Assembly: GCA_023426225.1 (NCBI GenBank)
Contig: JAFABD010000113.1
Span: 1-8,754, forward strand
DNA: 8,754 bases
Direction: 5' to 3'
Source of the DNA: Pseudomonadota bacterium
GTDB lineage: Bacteria; Pseudomonadota; Alphaproteobacteria; Sphingomonadales; Sphingomonadaceae
The stretch's first letter is position 1. Every line of letters starts with the position of its first letter. Below are positions 1 through 8,058 of this stretch, piece by piece. The notes below the pieces were generated by a model that saw only the letters and a list, made by a program, of their open reading frames with translations, did no database searches and was not told the origin of the DNA. The translations under genes and the position numbers were made by a program.

Positions 1-124
1 GGCCATAGCCGTTGGCCTTCACCGCCGCGCCGCACGCCGCCGCGCCGCTCAGCCGTTGCAGGTGCCGCCAGTTCGAAACGAGCGCCGCGCCGTCGAGGCG
101 CAGCCGAAGGGGGGAGTCCGTCAT
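1..124 (-). CDS. alr: Alanine racemase, N-terminal fragment (cut by window edge)
   Basis: This is the first 41 codons of a minus-strand gene that leaves the window at its left edge. The translation begins MTDSPLRLRLDGAALVSNW and reaches AAVKANGYG at residues 34-41. That motif is the PLP-binding signature of fold-type III alanine racemases, and Lys36 would form the Schiff base with pyridoxal phosphate. The enzyme interconverts L- and D-alanine in the cytoplasm and supplies D-Ala for peptidoglycan. The start at 124 is chosen because the usual racemase opening (a short beta strand, then AL..N...L) follows directly; no strong ribosome-binding site precedes it. The gene lies 87 bp downstream of the larger methionine synthase gene in the same direction, which may reflect simple adjacency. 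The remaining 85-90% of the protein is not visible, so catalytic completeness cannot be judged. Confidence 0.87.
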   Translation of the reverse strand, partial: MTDSPLRLRLDGAALVSNWRHLQRLSGAAACGAAVKANGYG

Positions 125-170
125 CCGGCGAGGGTTAGAACCATTGCGCCCGCGCCAAAACCCCTTTCCT

Positions 171-208
171 GCGCGCGCCCGGATGCAGCGGGTGCAACGC
201 GCGCGCGC
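171..208 (-). terminator. GC-rich hairpin after the methionine synthase gene, possible weak terminator
   Basis: The hairpin begins 4 nt past the methionine synthase stop codon. A GCGCGCGC arm (within 199-208) can pair with a GCGCGCGC arm at 171-178, and the loop holds a second TGCA/TGCA pairing. In the transcribed direction it is followed by AGGAAAGGGGTTTT, so the T run lies about 10 nt from the stem and is only four long. That is a poor intrinsic terminator. Alternating GC tracts are also common by chance in DNA this rich in G+C. Read-through into the racemase gene is possible. Confidence 0.3.
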
Positions 209-211
209 CGC

Positions 212-2824
<2,613 letters not shown>

Positions 2825-2840
2825 GCTCTCGGGTTCTTCT

Positions 2841-2906
2841 TCGATCCGCCCCGGCTCGGGACGGGTGTTGGCGCTTCGGTCCGGCTCCCTGCCTCGCGAC
2901 GGGGAG
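2841..2906. repeat. Palindromic sequence in the gap between the two methionine synthase genes
   Basis: The 93-bp gap holds two short inverted repeats. CCCG-GCT-CGGG lies at 2850-2860. CTCCC (2885-2889) faces GGGAG (2902-2906) around a loop with TCGCGA in its centre. The block at 2841-2865 matches the block at 3975-3999, in front of the other methionine synthase gene, at 20 of 25 positions. That suggests degenerate copies of one intergenic element. I see no riboswitch pattern and no clear terminator T-tract here, which fits co-transcription of the two halves. Confidence 0.5.
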
Positions 2907-2917
2907 GATTCAGGCGA

Positions 2918-3964
2918 CTAGGCCGCCATCGTGAACGGCTCGAGCCCCGCCAGCCGCGTGCGGACTTCGGGTGTCGGGATGACGCGCGGCGGCAGCCCCT
3001 GCACGGCGCGCGCGATCGCGGCGATGTGCGCCGGGGTCGATCCGCAGCATCCGCCCAGGATGTTGACCTGTCCGGCATCGGCCCATTCCTTCACCAGCGC
3101 CGCGGTCCGCTCGGGCAGCTCGTCATACTGGCCCAGCTCGTTGGGCAGCCCGGCATTGGGATAGACCATGATCAGCGTGTCGCAGATCGCCGACAGCGTC
3201 TTGACGTGCGGGCGAAGCTGCTCGGCCCCGAACGAGCAGTTGAGCCCGATCGTCACCGGCCTGGCGTGGCGCACCGCGTGCCAGAACGCCTCGACCGTGT
3301 GGCCCGACAGGTTGCGGCCCGACAGGTCGGTGAGCGTCATCGACAGCATGATCGGCAGGTCGCGGCCCAGCGCCTCGCCCGCCTCGATCGCCGCCATGAT
3401 GCCGGCCTTGGCGTTGAGCGTGTCGAACACCGTCTCGATCAGGATGAAGTCGACGCCGCCTTCGACCAGCGCGTCGATCTGCTCGCGATACACGTCCTTC
3501 AGCGTGTCGAAGTCGATCTCGCGATAGCCGGGATCGTTGACGTCGGGCGACAGCGACAGCGTCTTGTTCGTCGGGCCCAGCGCGCCGGCGACGAAGCGCG
3601 GGCGGCCGTCTTTCGCCTCGAACTCGTCGGCGATGCTGCGCGCGAGCTTCGCGCTCTCGATGTTGATCTCGCGCACCAGATGCTCGGCGCCGTAATCGGC
3701 CTGGCTGATCCGGTTGGCCGAAAAGGTGTTGGTCTCGGCGATGTCGGCGCCCGCCTCGAAATAGGCACGGTGGATGCTCGCCGGCACCTCGGGCTTGGTC
3801 AGCGCGAGGATGTCGTTGTTGCCCTTCTGGTCGCGCGCGAGCCCCAGATCGCCCGCATAGGCGGCCTCGTCGAGCTTCCAGCGCTGGATCTCGGTGCCGA
3901 AGGCGCCGTCGGTGATCAGGATGCGCTTGGCGGCTTCGGCCAGCAGTTTCTCGCGTGCAGTCAT
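2918..3964 (-). CDS. metH: Homocysteine S-methyltransferase half of split methionine synthase
   Basis: This 348-residue protein is the homocysteine-binding (beta/alpha)8 barrel of methionine synthase encoded as a separate gene. It opens with ILITDGAFGTEIQ (15-27) and carries GADIAETNTFSANR (72-85). The three zinc-ligand cysteines sit at 243 (GLNCSFG) and 306-307 (GGCCGSTP), four residues below the E. coli MetH ligands Cys247, Cys310 and Cys311. The zinc activates the homocysteine thiol for methyl transfer from methylcobalamin on the partner protein. The chain ends RLAGLEPFTMAA exactly where single-chain enzymes enter the linker to the folate domain, so the break is at a domain boundary and not a random frameshift. 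The start at 3964 is preferred over an in-frame ATG at 4048, because the 28 extra residues would be translated from palindromic repeat DNA. GGAGG lies 15 nt upstream, rather far, so ribosome binding may use the nearer GAGAGA. It follows metF in the same direction after 136 bp. Confidence 0.95.
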   Translation of the reverse strand: MTAREKLLAEAAKRILITDGAFGTEIQRWKLDEAAYAGDLGLARDQKGNNDILALTKPEVPASIHRAYFEAGADIAETNTFSANRISQADYGAEHLVREINIESAKLARSIADEFEAKDGRPRFVAGALGPTNKTLSLSPDVNDPGYREIDFDTLKDVYREQIDALVEGGVDFILIETVFDTLNAKAGIMAAIEAGEALGRDLPIMLSMTLTDLSGRNLSGHTVEAFWHAVRHARPVTIGLNCSFGAEQLRPHVKTLSAICDTLIMVYPNAGLPNELGQYDELPERTAALVKEWADAGQVNILGGCCGSTPAHIAAIARAVQGLPPRVIPTPEVRTRLAGLEPFTMAA

Positions 3965-3974
3965 GTTTCGTCTC

Positions 3975-4091
3975 TCGATCCTCCCCGGTCCGGGGAGGGC
4001 GGCCATTCGCGTGCGCGAAGGGTGGAGGGGGCCCTCCGCTGGATTCATCGCCGGTGGAGGGCCCCCTCCACCGCGCCTCCCGTTTCCGGGA
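3975..4091. repeat. Cluster of palindromes filling the gap between metF and the methionine synthase genes
   Basis: Nearly all of this 136-bp gap can fold. From right to left on the transcript there are four elements. TCCCG-GAAA-CGGGA (4078-4091, read on the minus strand) is capped by a GNRA-type loop. A perfect 17-bp inverted repeat has its arms at 4021-4037 (GGTGGAGGGGGCCCTCC) and 4056-4072, with an 18-nt loop; its right part is itself palindromic over 4053-4072. TTCGCG-TG-CGCGAA lies at 4006-4019. CCTCCCCGG-T-CCGGGGAGG lies at 3980-3998. None is followed by a T run, so they are not standard terminators. GC-rich intergenic repeats of this style are familiar from sphingomonad genomes. A role in 3'-end protection of metF mRNA or in setting relative expression is an inference. 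Confidence 0.75.
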
Positions 4092-4100
4092 AGGCCCTGT

Positions 4101-5018
4101 TCACGCCGCCGCCGCAGCCCCCGCCGCGCCGGGACGCAGCCCCAGCAGGTGACAGATCGCGTAGCTCAGCTCGGCCCGGTTGAGCGTGTAGAAGTGGAAC
4201 TGGCGCACCCCGCCGGCATAGAGCTTGCGGCACAGCTCGGCCGCCAGCGTCGCGGCAATCAGCTGGCGCGCGCCGGGATGGTCGTCGAGCCCGTCGAACA
4301 GCCGCCCCATCCACGCCGGCACCGCGGTGCCGCACATTCCCGCCATGCGGACGATGCTGGCATAATTGGTCACCGGCATGATGCCCGGCACGATCTCGGC
4401 GTCGATCCCCGCCGCCGCCGCCGCGTCGCGAAAGCGCAGGAAGGTGTCCGGCTCGAAAAAGAATTGGGTGATCGCCCGCGTCGCGCCGGCGTCGAGCTTG
4501 CGCTTCAGATTGTCGAGGTCCGCCGCCGCGTCGGGCGAATCGGGATGGCATTCGGGATAGGCGGCGACCGAAATCTCGAACGGGTGCAGCCGGCGCAGCC
4601 CCGCGACGAGCGCGGCGGCATTCTCATATCCGCCCGGATGCGTGTGGTACTTCTCGCCCGCGCGCGGCGGGTCGCCGCGCAGCGCGACGATGTGGCGCAC
4701 GCCCGCGGCCCAATATTCCTCGGCGACGGCGTCGATCTCGTCGCGCGTCGCCTCGACGCAGGTCAGGTGCGCGGCGGCCGCCAGCGGCGTCTCGCGCGCG
4801 ATCCGGGCGACGGTCGCGTGCGTGCGCTCGCGCGTCGATCCGCCCGCGCCATAGGTGACGCTGACGAACCGCGGCCCCATCGGCGTCAGCGCGGTGATCG
4901 AATCCCACAGCGTGCGTTCCATCGCCTCGGTCTTGGGCGGGAAGAACTCGAAACTCACCGCCACGTCGCCCGCCACATCGGCGAACAGCGGCGGGGCCAG
5001 GGGATCAACGCGTGTCAT
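4101..5018 (-). CDS. metF: Methylenetetrahydrofolate reductase
   Basis: The 305-residue protein reduces 5,10-methylene-THF to 5-methyl-THF with NAD(P)H and FAD, making the methyl donor used by the two methionine synthase proteins encoded just downstream. Family motifs are in the expected order: FEFFPPK (23-29, with the catalytic Glu that corresponds to E. coli Glu28), SVTYGAGGSTR (53-63), LRGDPP (113-118, the flavin-contacting Asp), QFFFEPDTF (185-193), PGIMPV (211-216) and HFYTLNR (275-281). The length is normal for the bacterial catalytic domain, and the regulatory domain of the eukaryotic enzyme is absent as expected. It ends in an alanine-rich tail (GAAGAAAAA), probably disordered. The start at 5018 is fixed by an ATGA overlap with the stop codon of the upstream regulator gene, which implies translational coupling. 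The protein acts in the cytoplasm. Confidence 0.97.
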   Translation of the reverse strand: MTRVDPLAPPLFADVAGDVAVSFEFFPPKTEAMERTLWDSITALTPMGPRFVSVTYGAGGSTRERTHATVARIARETPLAAAAHLTCVEATRDEIDAVAEEYWAAGVRHIVALRGDPPRAGEKYHTHPGGYENAAALVAGLRRLHPFEISVAAYPECHPDSPDAAADLDNLKRKLDAGATRAITQFFFEPDTFLRFRDAAAAAGIDAEIVPGIMPVTNYASIVRMAGMCGTAVPAWMGRLFDGLDDHPGARQLIAATLAAELCRKLYAGGVRQFHFYTLNRAELSYAICHLLGLRPGAAGAAAAA

Positions 5019-5983
5019 GCCGCCTTCACTTTCTCCGCAACCGGCCGTGCCCGCCGGCCCAGCCACAATTTCACCGTCAGCTCGCCGCCCTCCAGCGTCT
5101 CGACCTGCACCGGCGCCAGTCCCGCCGCCTCGAACCAGCCGAGGATCTGCGCGTCCGAAAAGCCCAGCCGGCTGTGCGCATCGCGCGTGCGCAGTTCCTC
5201 GCGGTCGTGCGGCGCGAAATCGACGATCAGCAGCCGCCCGCCCGGCGCCAGCACGCGCGCCGCCTCGGCGATCGCGGCGCCCGGCTGCTGCGCGAAATGG
5301 AGCACATGATGCAATATAGCGGTGTCCGCCGCGGCGTCGGCGAGCGGCAGCGCATAAAGGTCGGCCTGGCGCAGCTCGGCATTGGCGAGCCCCTGTTCGG
5401 ACAGCTTGGCGCGCGCCAGCCGCAGCATCTCCGACGACCGGTCGATCCCGATCGCGTGCGTCGCGCGCGGGGCGAACAGCGCCAGCATCCGCCCGGTGCC
5501 GGTGCCGATGTCGATCAGCTTGCCCAGCGGCACGTCGCCCAGCGCCGCCGCCATCGCGGCCTCGATCTCGCTTTCGGCGACGTGGAGCGACCGGATCGCG
5601 TCCCATTCGCGCGCATGCGCCTCGAACCATTCGGCCGCGGCCGCCGCGCGCACGGCGCGCACCGCCTCCAGCTTGGCGAGGTCGGCCGCGAGCACCGGAT
5701 CGTCATGGTCCCATGCGTCGAGCGCGGCGAGCAGCGGGTCGACCACCGCCGCCTCGCCCAGCGCGACGAAGACCCAGCTCCCCTCCTTGCGCCGCCGGAC
5801 GATGCCGGCATCGCACAGGATCTTGACGTGGCGGCTCACGCGCGGCTGGCTCTGGCCCAGCACGTGCGCCAGCTCGCCTACCGCCAGCTCCATCGCGCGC
5901 AACAGCGCGACGATGCGCAGCCGCGACGAATCCGCCAGCGCGCGAAAGAGGATGAGCGATCGTTCCATGCGGAATTGGGACAT
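5015..5983 (-). CDS. ArsR-family regulator fused to a SAM-dependent methyltransferase domain, SahR-like
   Basis: The 322-residue protein has an N-terminal ArsR-type winged helix (about 7-85, recognition region GELAHVLGQSQPRVSRHVKIL within 36-56) and a C-terminal class I methyltransferase fold (about 125-310). The latter shows motif I LIDIGTGTGR (156-165), the acidic residue of GIDRSSEM (179-186) and the ARVLAPGGRLLIVDF strand (242-256). ArsR metal sensors carry an ELCVC motif; here that segment reads ELAVGE and the only cysteine is Cys57, so metal sensing is unlikely. Position at the head of metF-metH, coupled to metF by an ATGA overlap, fits SahR-type regulators, which respond to S-adenosylhomocysteine and control SAM-cycle genes. 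That assignment rests on context and architecture. The start is uncertain: Met1 at 5983 overlaps a perfect palindrome, while Met6 at 5968 directly precedes the conserved winged-helix sequence. Whether the methyltransferase domain is catalytic or only a ligand pocket cannot be seen. Confidence 0.9.
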   Translation of the reverse strand: MSQFRMERSLILFRALADSSRLRIVALLRAMELAVGELAHVLGQSQPRVSRHVKILCDAGIVRRRKEGSWVFVALGEAAVVDPLLAALDAWDHDDPVLAADLAKLEAVRAVRAAAAAEWFEAHAREWDAIRSLHVAESEIEAAMAAALGDVPLGKLIDIGTGTGRMLALFAPRATHAIGIDRSSEMLRLARAKLSEQGLANAELRQADLYALPLADAAADTAILHHVLHFAQQPGAAIAEAARVLAPGGRLLIVDFAPHDREELRTRDAHSRLGFSDAQILGWFEAAGLAPVQVETLEGGELTVKLWLGRRARPVAEKVKAA

Positions 5984-6007
5984 AAAGAAATCTTTATATC
6001 AGGTCAA
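5979..6007 (-). promoter_or_regulatory. Candidate promoter for the regulator-metF-metH operon
   Basis: On the minus strand TTGACC (6007-6002) and TATGTC (5984-5979) are separated by exactly 17 nt. The -35 is good (5 of 6) and the -10 weak. Transcription would begin near 5972, only a few bases before the second in-frame ATG at 5968, giving a nearly leaderless mRNA that starts the regulator at MERSLILF. The inverted repeat at 5982-5997 lies almost wholly in the spacer, where a bound repressor would block polymerase. TATAAA at 5998-5993 is an alternative -10, but I see no matching -35 for it. Confidence 0.4.
5982..5997. promoter_or_regulatory. Perfect inverted repeat, probable operator of the ArsR-type regulator
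   Basis: ATAAAGA-AA-TCTTTAT is a perfect 7+7 inverted repeat with a 2-bp spacer, and it stands out as AT-rich in a very GC-rich window. It lies at the start of the regulator gene and covers two bases of the first possible ATG. It also sits in the short space divergent to the lipoprotein operon. ArsR-family dimers typically bind AT-rich inverted repeats of this size in their own promoters, so autoregulation is the simplest reading. Confidence 0.7.
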
Positions 6008-6029
6008 CGGAGCATGCGCGCCATTGCCT

Positions 6030-6045
6030 CCCCCGGCGGCGGGGG
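6030..6045. repeat. CCCCCG/CGGGGG hairpin in the divergent intergenic region
   Basis: CCCCCG (6030-6035) and CGGGGG (6040-6045) flank GCGG, making a compact hairpin between the two divergent genes. No T-tract follows on either strand, so termination is unlikely. It may be a remnant of the GC-rich intergenic repeats seen at 3975-4091, or it may lie in the 5' leader of the lipoprotein transcript. I find no convincing plus-strand promoter in 6008-6080. Confidence 0.45.
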
Positions 6046-6093
6046 TTAGCCATCGCCACTGATTTTCCATTCGCTTTTTTCAGGAGCCCGCCG

Positions 6094-6336
6094 ATGCGCC
6101 GCCTGCTCGCCCCGCTTGCCGTCCCCGCCCTTTTCGCTCTGGCCGCGTGCGGGGGCGCCGGCAACGAGGCGGCGGGCGCGAACGAGACGCTGTCGGGCGA
6201 CAGCAACGCGATGGGCGAGGCGGTGAGCGATGTCGACGCCGCCAATGCCGCGCTCGACGGCGCCTTCGCCAATGCCGAAAACGCCTATGCCGGCAACGGC
6301 GCCGCGATGGCCGAGGGCAACGAAATCACCGACTGA
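6094..6336 (+). CDS. Small Ala/Asn-rich lipoprotein of unknown function
   Basis: This 80-residue protein has a type II signal peptide: MRR, a hydrophobic stretch, then the lipobox LAAC at 16-19, so Cys19 would be lipidated. Gly follows the cysteine rather than Asp, which predicts sorting to the outer membrane. The mature part is only about 62 residues, acidic, rich in Ala, Asn and Gly, and without recognisable folds or catalytic residues; SDVDAANAALDGAFANAENA (45-64) looks like a short helix. AGGAG at 6082-6086 lies 7 nt before the ATG, a good ribosome-binding site. The next small lipoprotein gene starts 19 nt after its stop codon and shares the lipobox plus an SD(V/I)(D/N)AA-like segment. 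The function is not recognised; a family search may place it among small lipoproteins of sphingomonads. Confidence 0.8.
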   Translation: MRRLLAPLAVPALFALAACGGAGNEAAGANETLSGDSNAMGEAVSDVDAANAALDGAFANAENAYAGNGAAMAEGNEITD

Positions 6337-6355
6337 TCGTTCGGAGCCGCATTCC

Positions 6356-6571
6356 ATGCCCCTTCGCCTGCGCGCCCCTTCCCGCTTCCGCCGTCCCGTC
6401 GCCCTGCTGCTCGCGCTCGGGCTTGCCGCGTGCGGCGGCGGGCACGATCCGGCCGCGCCGGCGACGCCCTCGGCCGAGGAATCGCGCCAGCTCGACGCCG
6501 CCGCGCAGGCGAGCGACATCAACGCCGCGTTCGCCCCCGACGACGCCAACGCCACGGAGCCCAAGCCATGA
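6356..6571 (+). CDS. Second small lipoprotein, coupled to the aldo/keto reductase gene
   Basis: This 71-residue protein has a basic N terminus (seven Arg in the first 13 residues), a hydrophobic run, the lipobox LAAC at 23-26 and a mature part of about 46 residues. It ends DINAAFAPDDANATEPKP. GGAG at 6343-6346 lies 9 nt before the ATG. An in-frame ATG at 6230 is not used as the start, because that extension overlaps the first lipoprotein gene and would bury the signal peptide. The TGA stop overlaps the reductase ATG (ATGA, 6568-6571), implying coupled translation. The DINAAF..DDANA segment resembles the DVDAAN..ANAEN segment of the neighbour, so the two may be diverged duplicates. The mature part is too short for an enzyme. 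The function is unknown. Confidence 0.78.
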   Translation: MPLRLRAPSRFRRPVALLLALGLAACGGGHDPAAPATPSAEESRQLDAAAQASDINAAFAPDDANATEPKP

Positions 6572-7539
6572 TCCCGATCCGCGACCTCGGCACCAGCGGG
6601 CTCGCCACCCGTCCGCTCGTCCTCGGCGGCAACGTCTTCGGCTGGACCGCCGACAAGGCCGCGAGCTTCCGCATCCTCGACCGGTTCGTCGACGGCGGCG
6701 GCACGCTCGTCGATACCGCCGACGTCTATTCGGTGTGGGTGCCCGGCCATCGCGGCGGCGAATCGGAAAGCCTGATCGGCGAATGGCTCCGCCAGTCGGG
6801 CAAGCGCGGCCAGGTCCAGATCGCGACCAAGGTGGGGATGCTCGCCGGCGCCGGCGGTCAGGGGCTCGCCCCGTCGCGCATCGCCGCCGCATGCGACGAA
6901 TCGCTCGCGCGGCTGGGGGTCGAGACGATCGACCTCTATTTCGCGCACCAGGATGATTCCACGGTGCCCCAGGCCGATTATCTGGGCGCCTTCGCCCGGC
7001 TGATCGAGGCGGGCAAGGTCCGCGCGATCGGCGCGTCGAACTTCCACGCCGCGCGGCTCCAGTCGGCGCTGGACCTCGCCACGCGCGAGGGGCTGCCGCA
7101 TTTCCGCGTGCTCCAGCCCGAATACAACCTCATCAGCCGCAGCAAGTTCGAAGGCGAGCTTCAGGACCTGTGCATCACGCACAATGTCGGCGTGATCCCC
7201 TATTACGGGCTCGCCTCGGGCTTCCTCACCGGCAAATATCGCAGCGAGGCCGATCTGGGCAAAAGCGTGCGCGGCGGGCGCATGGCCAAGCTGCTGTCGG
7301 GACGCGGCGCGGCGGTGCTCGCCGAAATGGACCGGGTCGCCGCCGAGACCGGCGCCGGCCACGCGCAGATCGCGCTCGCCTGGCTCGCCGCCCAGCCCGG
7401 CGTCACCGCGCCGATCGCCAGCGCGACCTCGGTCGAACAGCTCGAAACGCTGCTCGGGTCGTGGACGGTGTCGCTCACCCGCGACCAGCTCGACCGGCTC
7501 ACCGCCGCGGGGGCCGACACCGGCACCGCGGCGGGCTGA
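6568..7539 (+). CDS. Aldo/keto reductase
   Basis: The 323-residue protein is a cytoplasmic NADPH-dependent oxidoreductase of the (beta/alpha)8 aldo/keto reductase superfamily. The catalytic tetrad can be read directly: Asp49 (LVDTAD), Tyr54 (DVYS), Lys88 (IATKVGM) and His127 (YFAHQDD). The cofactor-side motifs IGASNF (154-159), QPEYNLISR (183-191) and a C-terminal IASATSVEQLE segment (283-293) are also present. It looks closest to the YajO/AKR11-12 type group. The substrate cannot be told from sequence; small aldehydes, sugars or methylglyoxal-like compounds are typical. There is no signal peptide, so it does not share a compartment with the two lipoproteins encoded just upstream, although the 4-bp overlap places it in their operon. 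It converges on ohrR. Confidence 0.95.
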   Translation: MIPIRDLGTSGLATRPLVLGGNVFGWTADKAASFRILDRFVDGGGTLVDTADVYSVWVPGHRGGESESLIGEWLRQSGKRGQVQIATKVGMLAGAGGQGLAPSRIAAACDESLARLGVETIDLYFAHQDDSTVPQADYLGAFARLIEAGKVRAIGASNFHAARLQSALDLATREGLPHFRVLQPEYNLISRSKFEGELQDLCITHNVGVIPYYGLASGFLTGKYRSEADLGKSVRGGRMAKLLSGRGAAVLAEMDRVAAETGAGHAQIALAWLAAQPGVTAPIASATSVEQLETLLGSWTVSLTRDQLDRLTAAGADTGTAAG

Positions 7540-7558
7540 GGCCGGGGCCGGGGCTCAG
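7536..7558. terminator. Short inverted repeat spanning both convergent stop codons
   Basis: CTGAG (7536-7540) and CTCAG (7554-7558) flank a 13-nt GC-only loop and contain the stop codons of the reductase and ohrR genes. The stem is only 5 bp and there is no T-tract, so it could contribute weakly to two-way termination at best. With 15 bp between the stop codons, the transcripts must overlap unless termination occurs inside the genes. Confidence 0.25.
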
Positions 7559-8007
7559 TCCTCGCCCGCGCCGTCCAGCCGCTTCGCCAGCACGTCGACC
7601 AGCCCCTGCACCGCGCCGCGGAATGCGTCGCCCTCGGCGGGGTCGAACGCCATGCCCGCCAGCATCGTCTCGGGCACGCGCCGCGCCGGCACGCGCAGCG
7701 CGTTGCCGCGCTCGGTCAGCGCGATCTGCACGCGCCGCTCGTCGCTCGGGTCGCGCTGGCGCGTCACCAGCCCCGCCGCCTCCATCCGCTTGAGCAGCGG
7801 CGTCAGCGTCCCGCTGTCGAGGTGCAGCCGCGCGCCCAGCGCGCTCACGCTCTGCGGCGCCTGCTCCCACAGCACCAGCATCACCAGATATTGCGAATAG
7901 GTCAGCCCGATCTCGGCGAGCACGGGGCGATAGAGCCGCGTCAGCAGGTTGGTCGCGGCATAAAGGGGGAAGCAGATCTGCCGGTCGAGCCGCAACGGGT
8001 CGTCCAT
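7555..8007 (-). CDS. ohrR: OhrR, organic-peroxide-sensing MarR-family repressor
   Basis: The 150-residue winged-helix protein represses ohr until organic hydroperoxide oxidises its sensing cysteine. The opening LDRQICFPLYAA places Cys12 in the diagnostic OhrR position. Tyr26 and Tyr37 lie 14 and 25 residues after it, the same spacing as Cys15, Tyr29 and Tyr40 in Bacillus subtilis OhrR. The DNA-binding part includes SVSALGARLHLDSGTLTPLL (53-72), and the wing motif DPSDERR is at 86-92. Cys12 is the only cysteine, so it should be a one-Cys type that needs a small thiol for reversible oxidation, unlike two-Cys Xanthomonas OhrR. It lies 51 bp downstream of ohr on the same strand and is probably co-transcribed with it. 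No clear ribosome-binding site is visible before the ATG. Confidence 0.94.
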   Translation of the reverse strand: MDDPLRLDRQICFPLYAATNLLTRLYRPVLAEIGLTYSQYLVMLVLWEQAPQSVSALGARLHLDSGTLTPLLKRMEAAGLVTRQRDPSDERRVQIALTERGNALRVPARRVPETMLAGMAFDPAEGDAFRGAVQGLVDVLAKRLDGAGED

Positions 8008-8058
8008 CCGGCGATCGTCGTCGTTCGCATCCCTGGTCAGAACTGCCTCCCCTCGCCG

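Noticed and set aside
171..208. Z-DNA or a special structure from alternating GC tracts
   Set aside because: Short GCGCGC runs are expected by chance at this base composition.
3965..4048. N-terminal extension of the homocysteine methyltransferase from an ATG at 4048
   Set aside because: The extra 28 residues are translated from palindromic repeat DNA; the conserved protein begins at 3964.
3975..4091. A SAM- or B12-responsive riboswitch upstream of the methionine synthase genes
   Set aside because: I found no SAM-II-like or cobalamin-riboswitch consensus; the sequence is explained by simple GC-rich inverted repeats.
5015..5983. A metal- or arsenic-responsive ArsR repressor
   Set aside because: The usual metal-site cysteines are replaced (ELAVGE), there is one cysteine in total, and the neighbours are methionine genes, not resistance genes.
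6046..7362. A 438-codon minus-strand frame opposite the lipoproteins and reductase
   Set aside because: It is antisense to the reductase with its intact catalytic tetrad, and the composition is typical of a shadow frame. No ribosome-binding site or known motif was seen.
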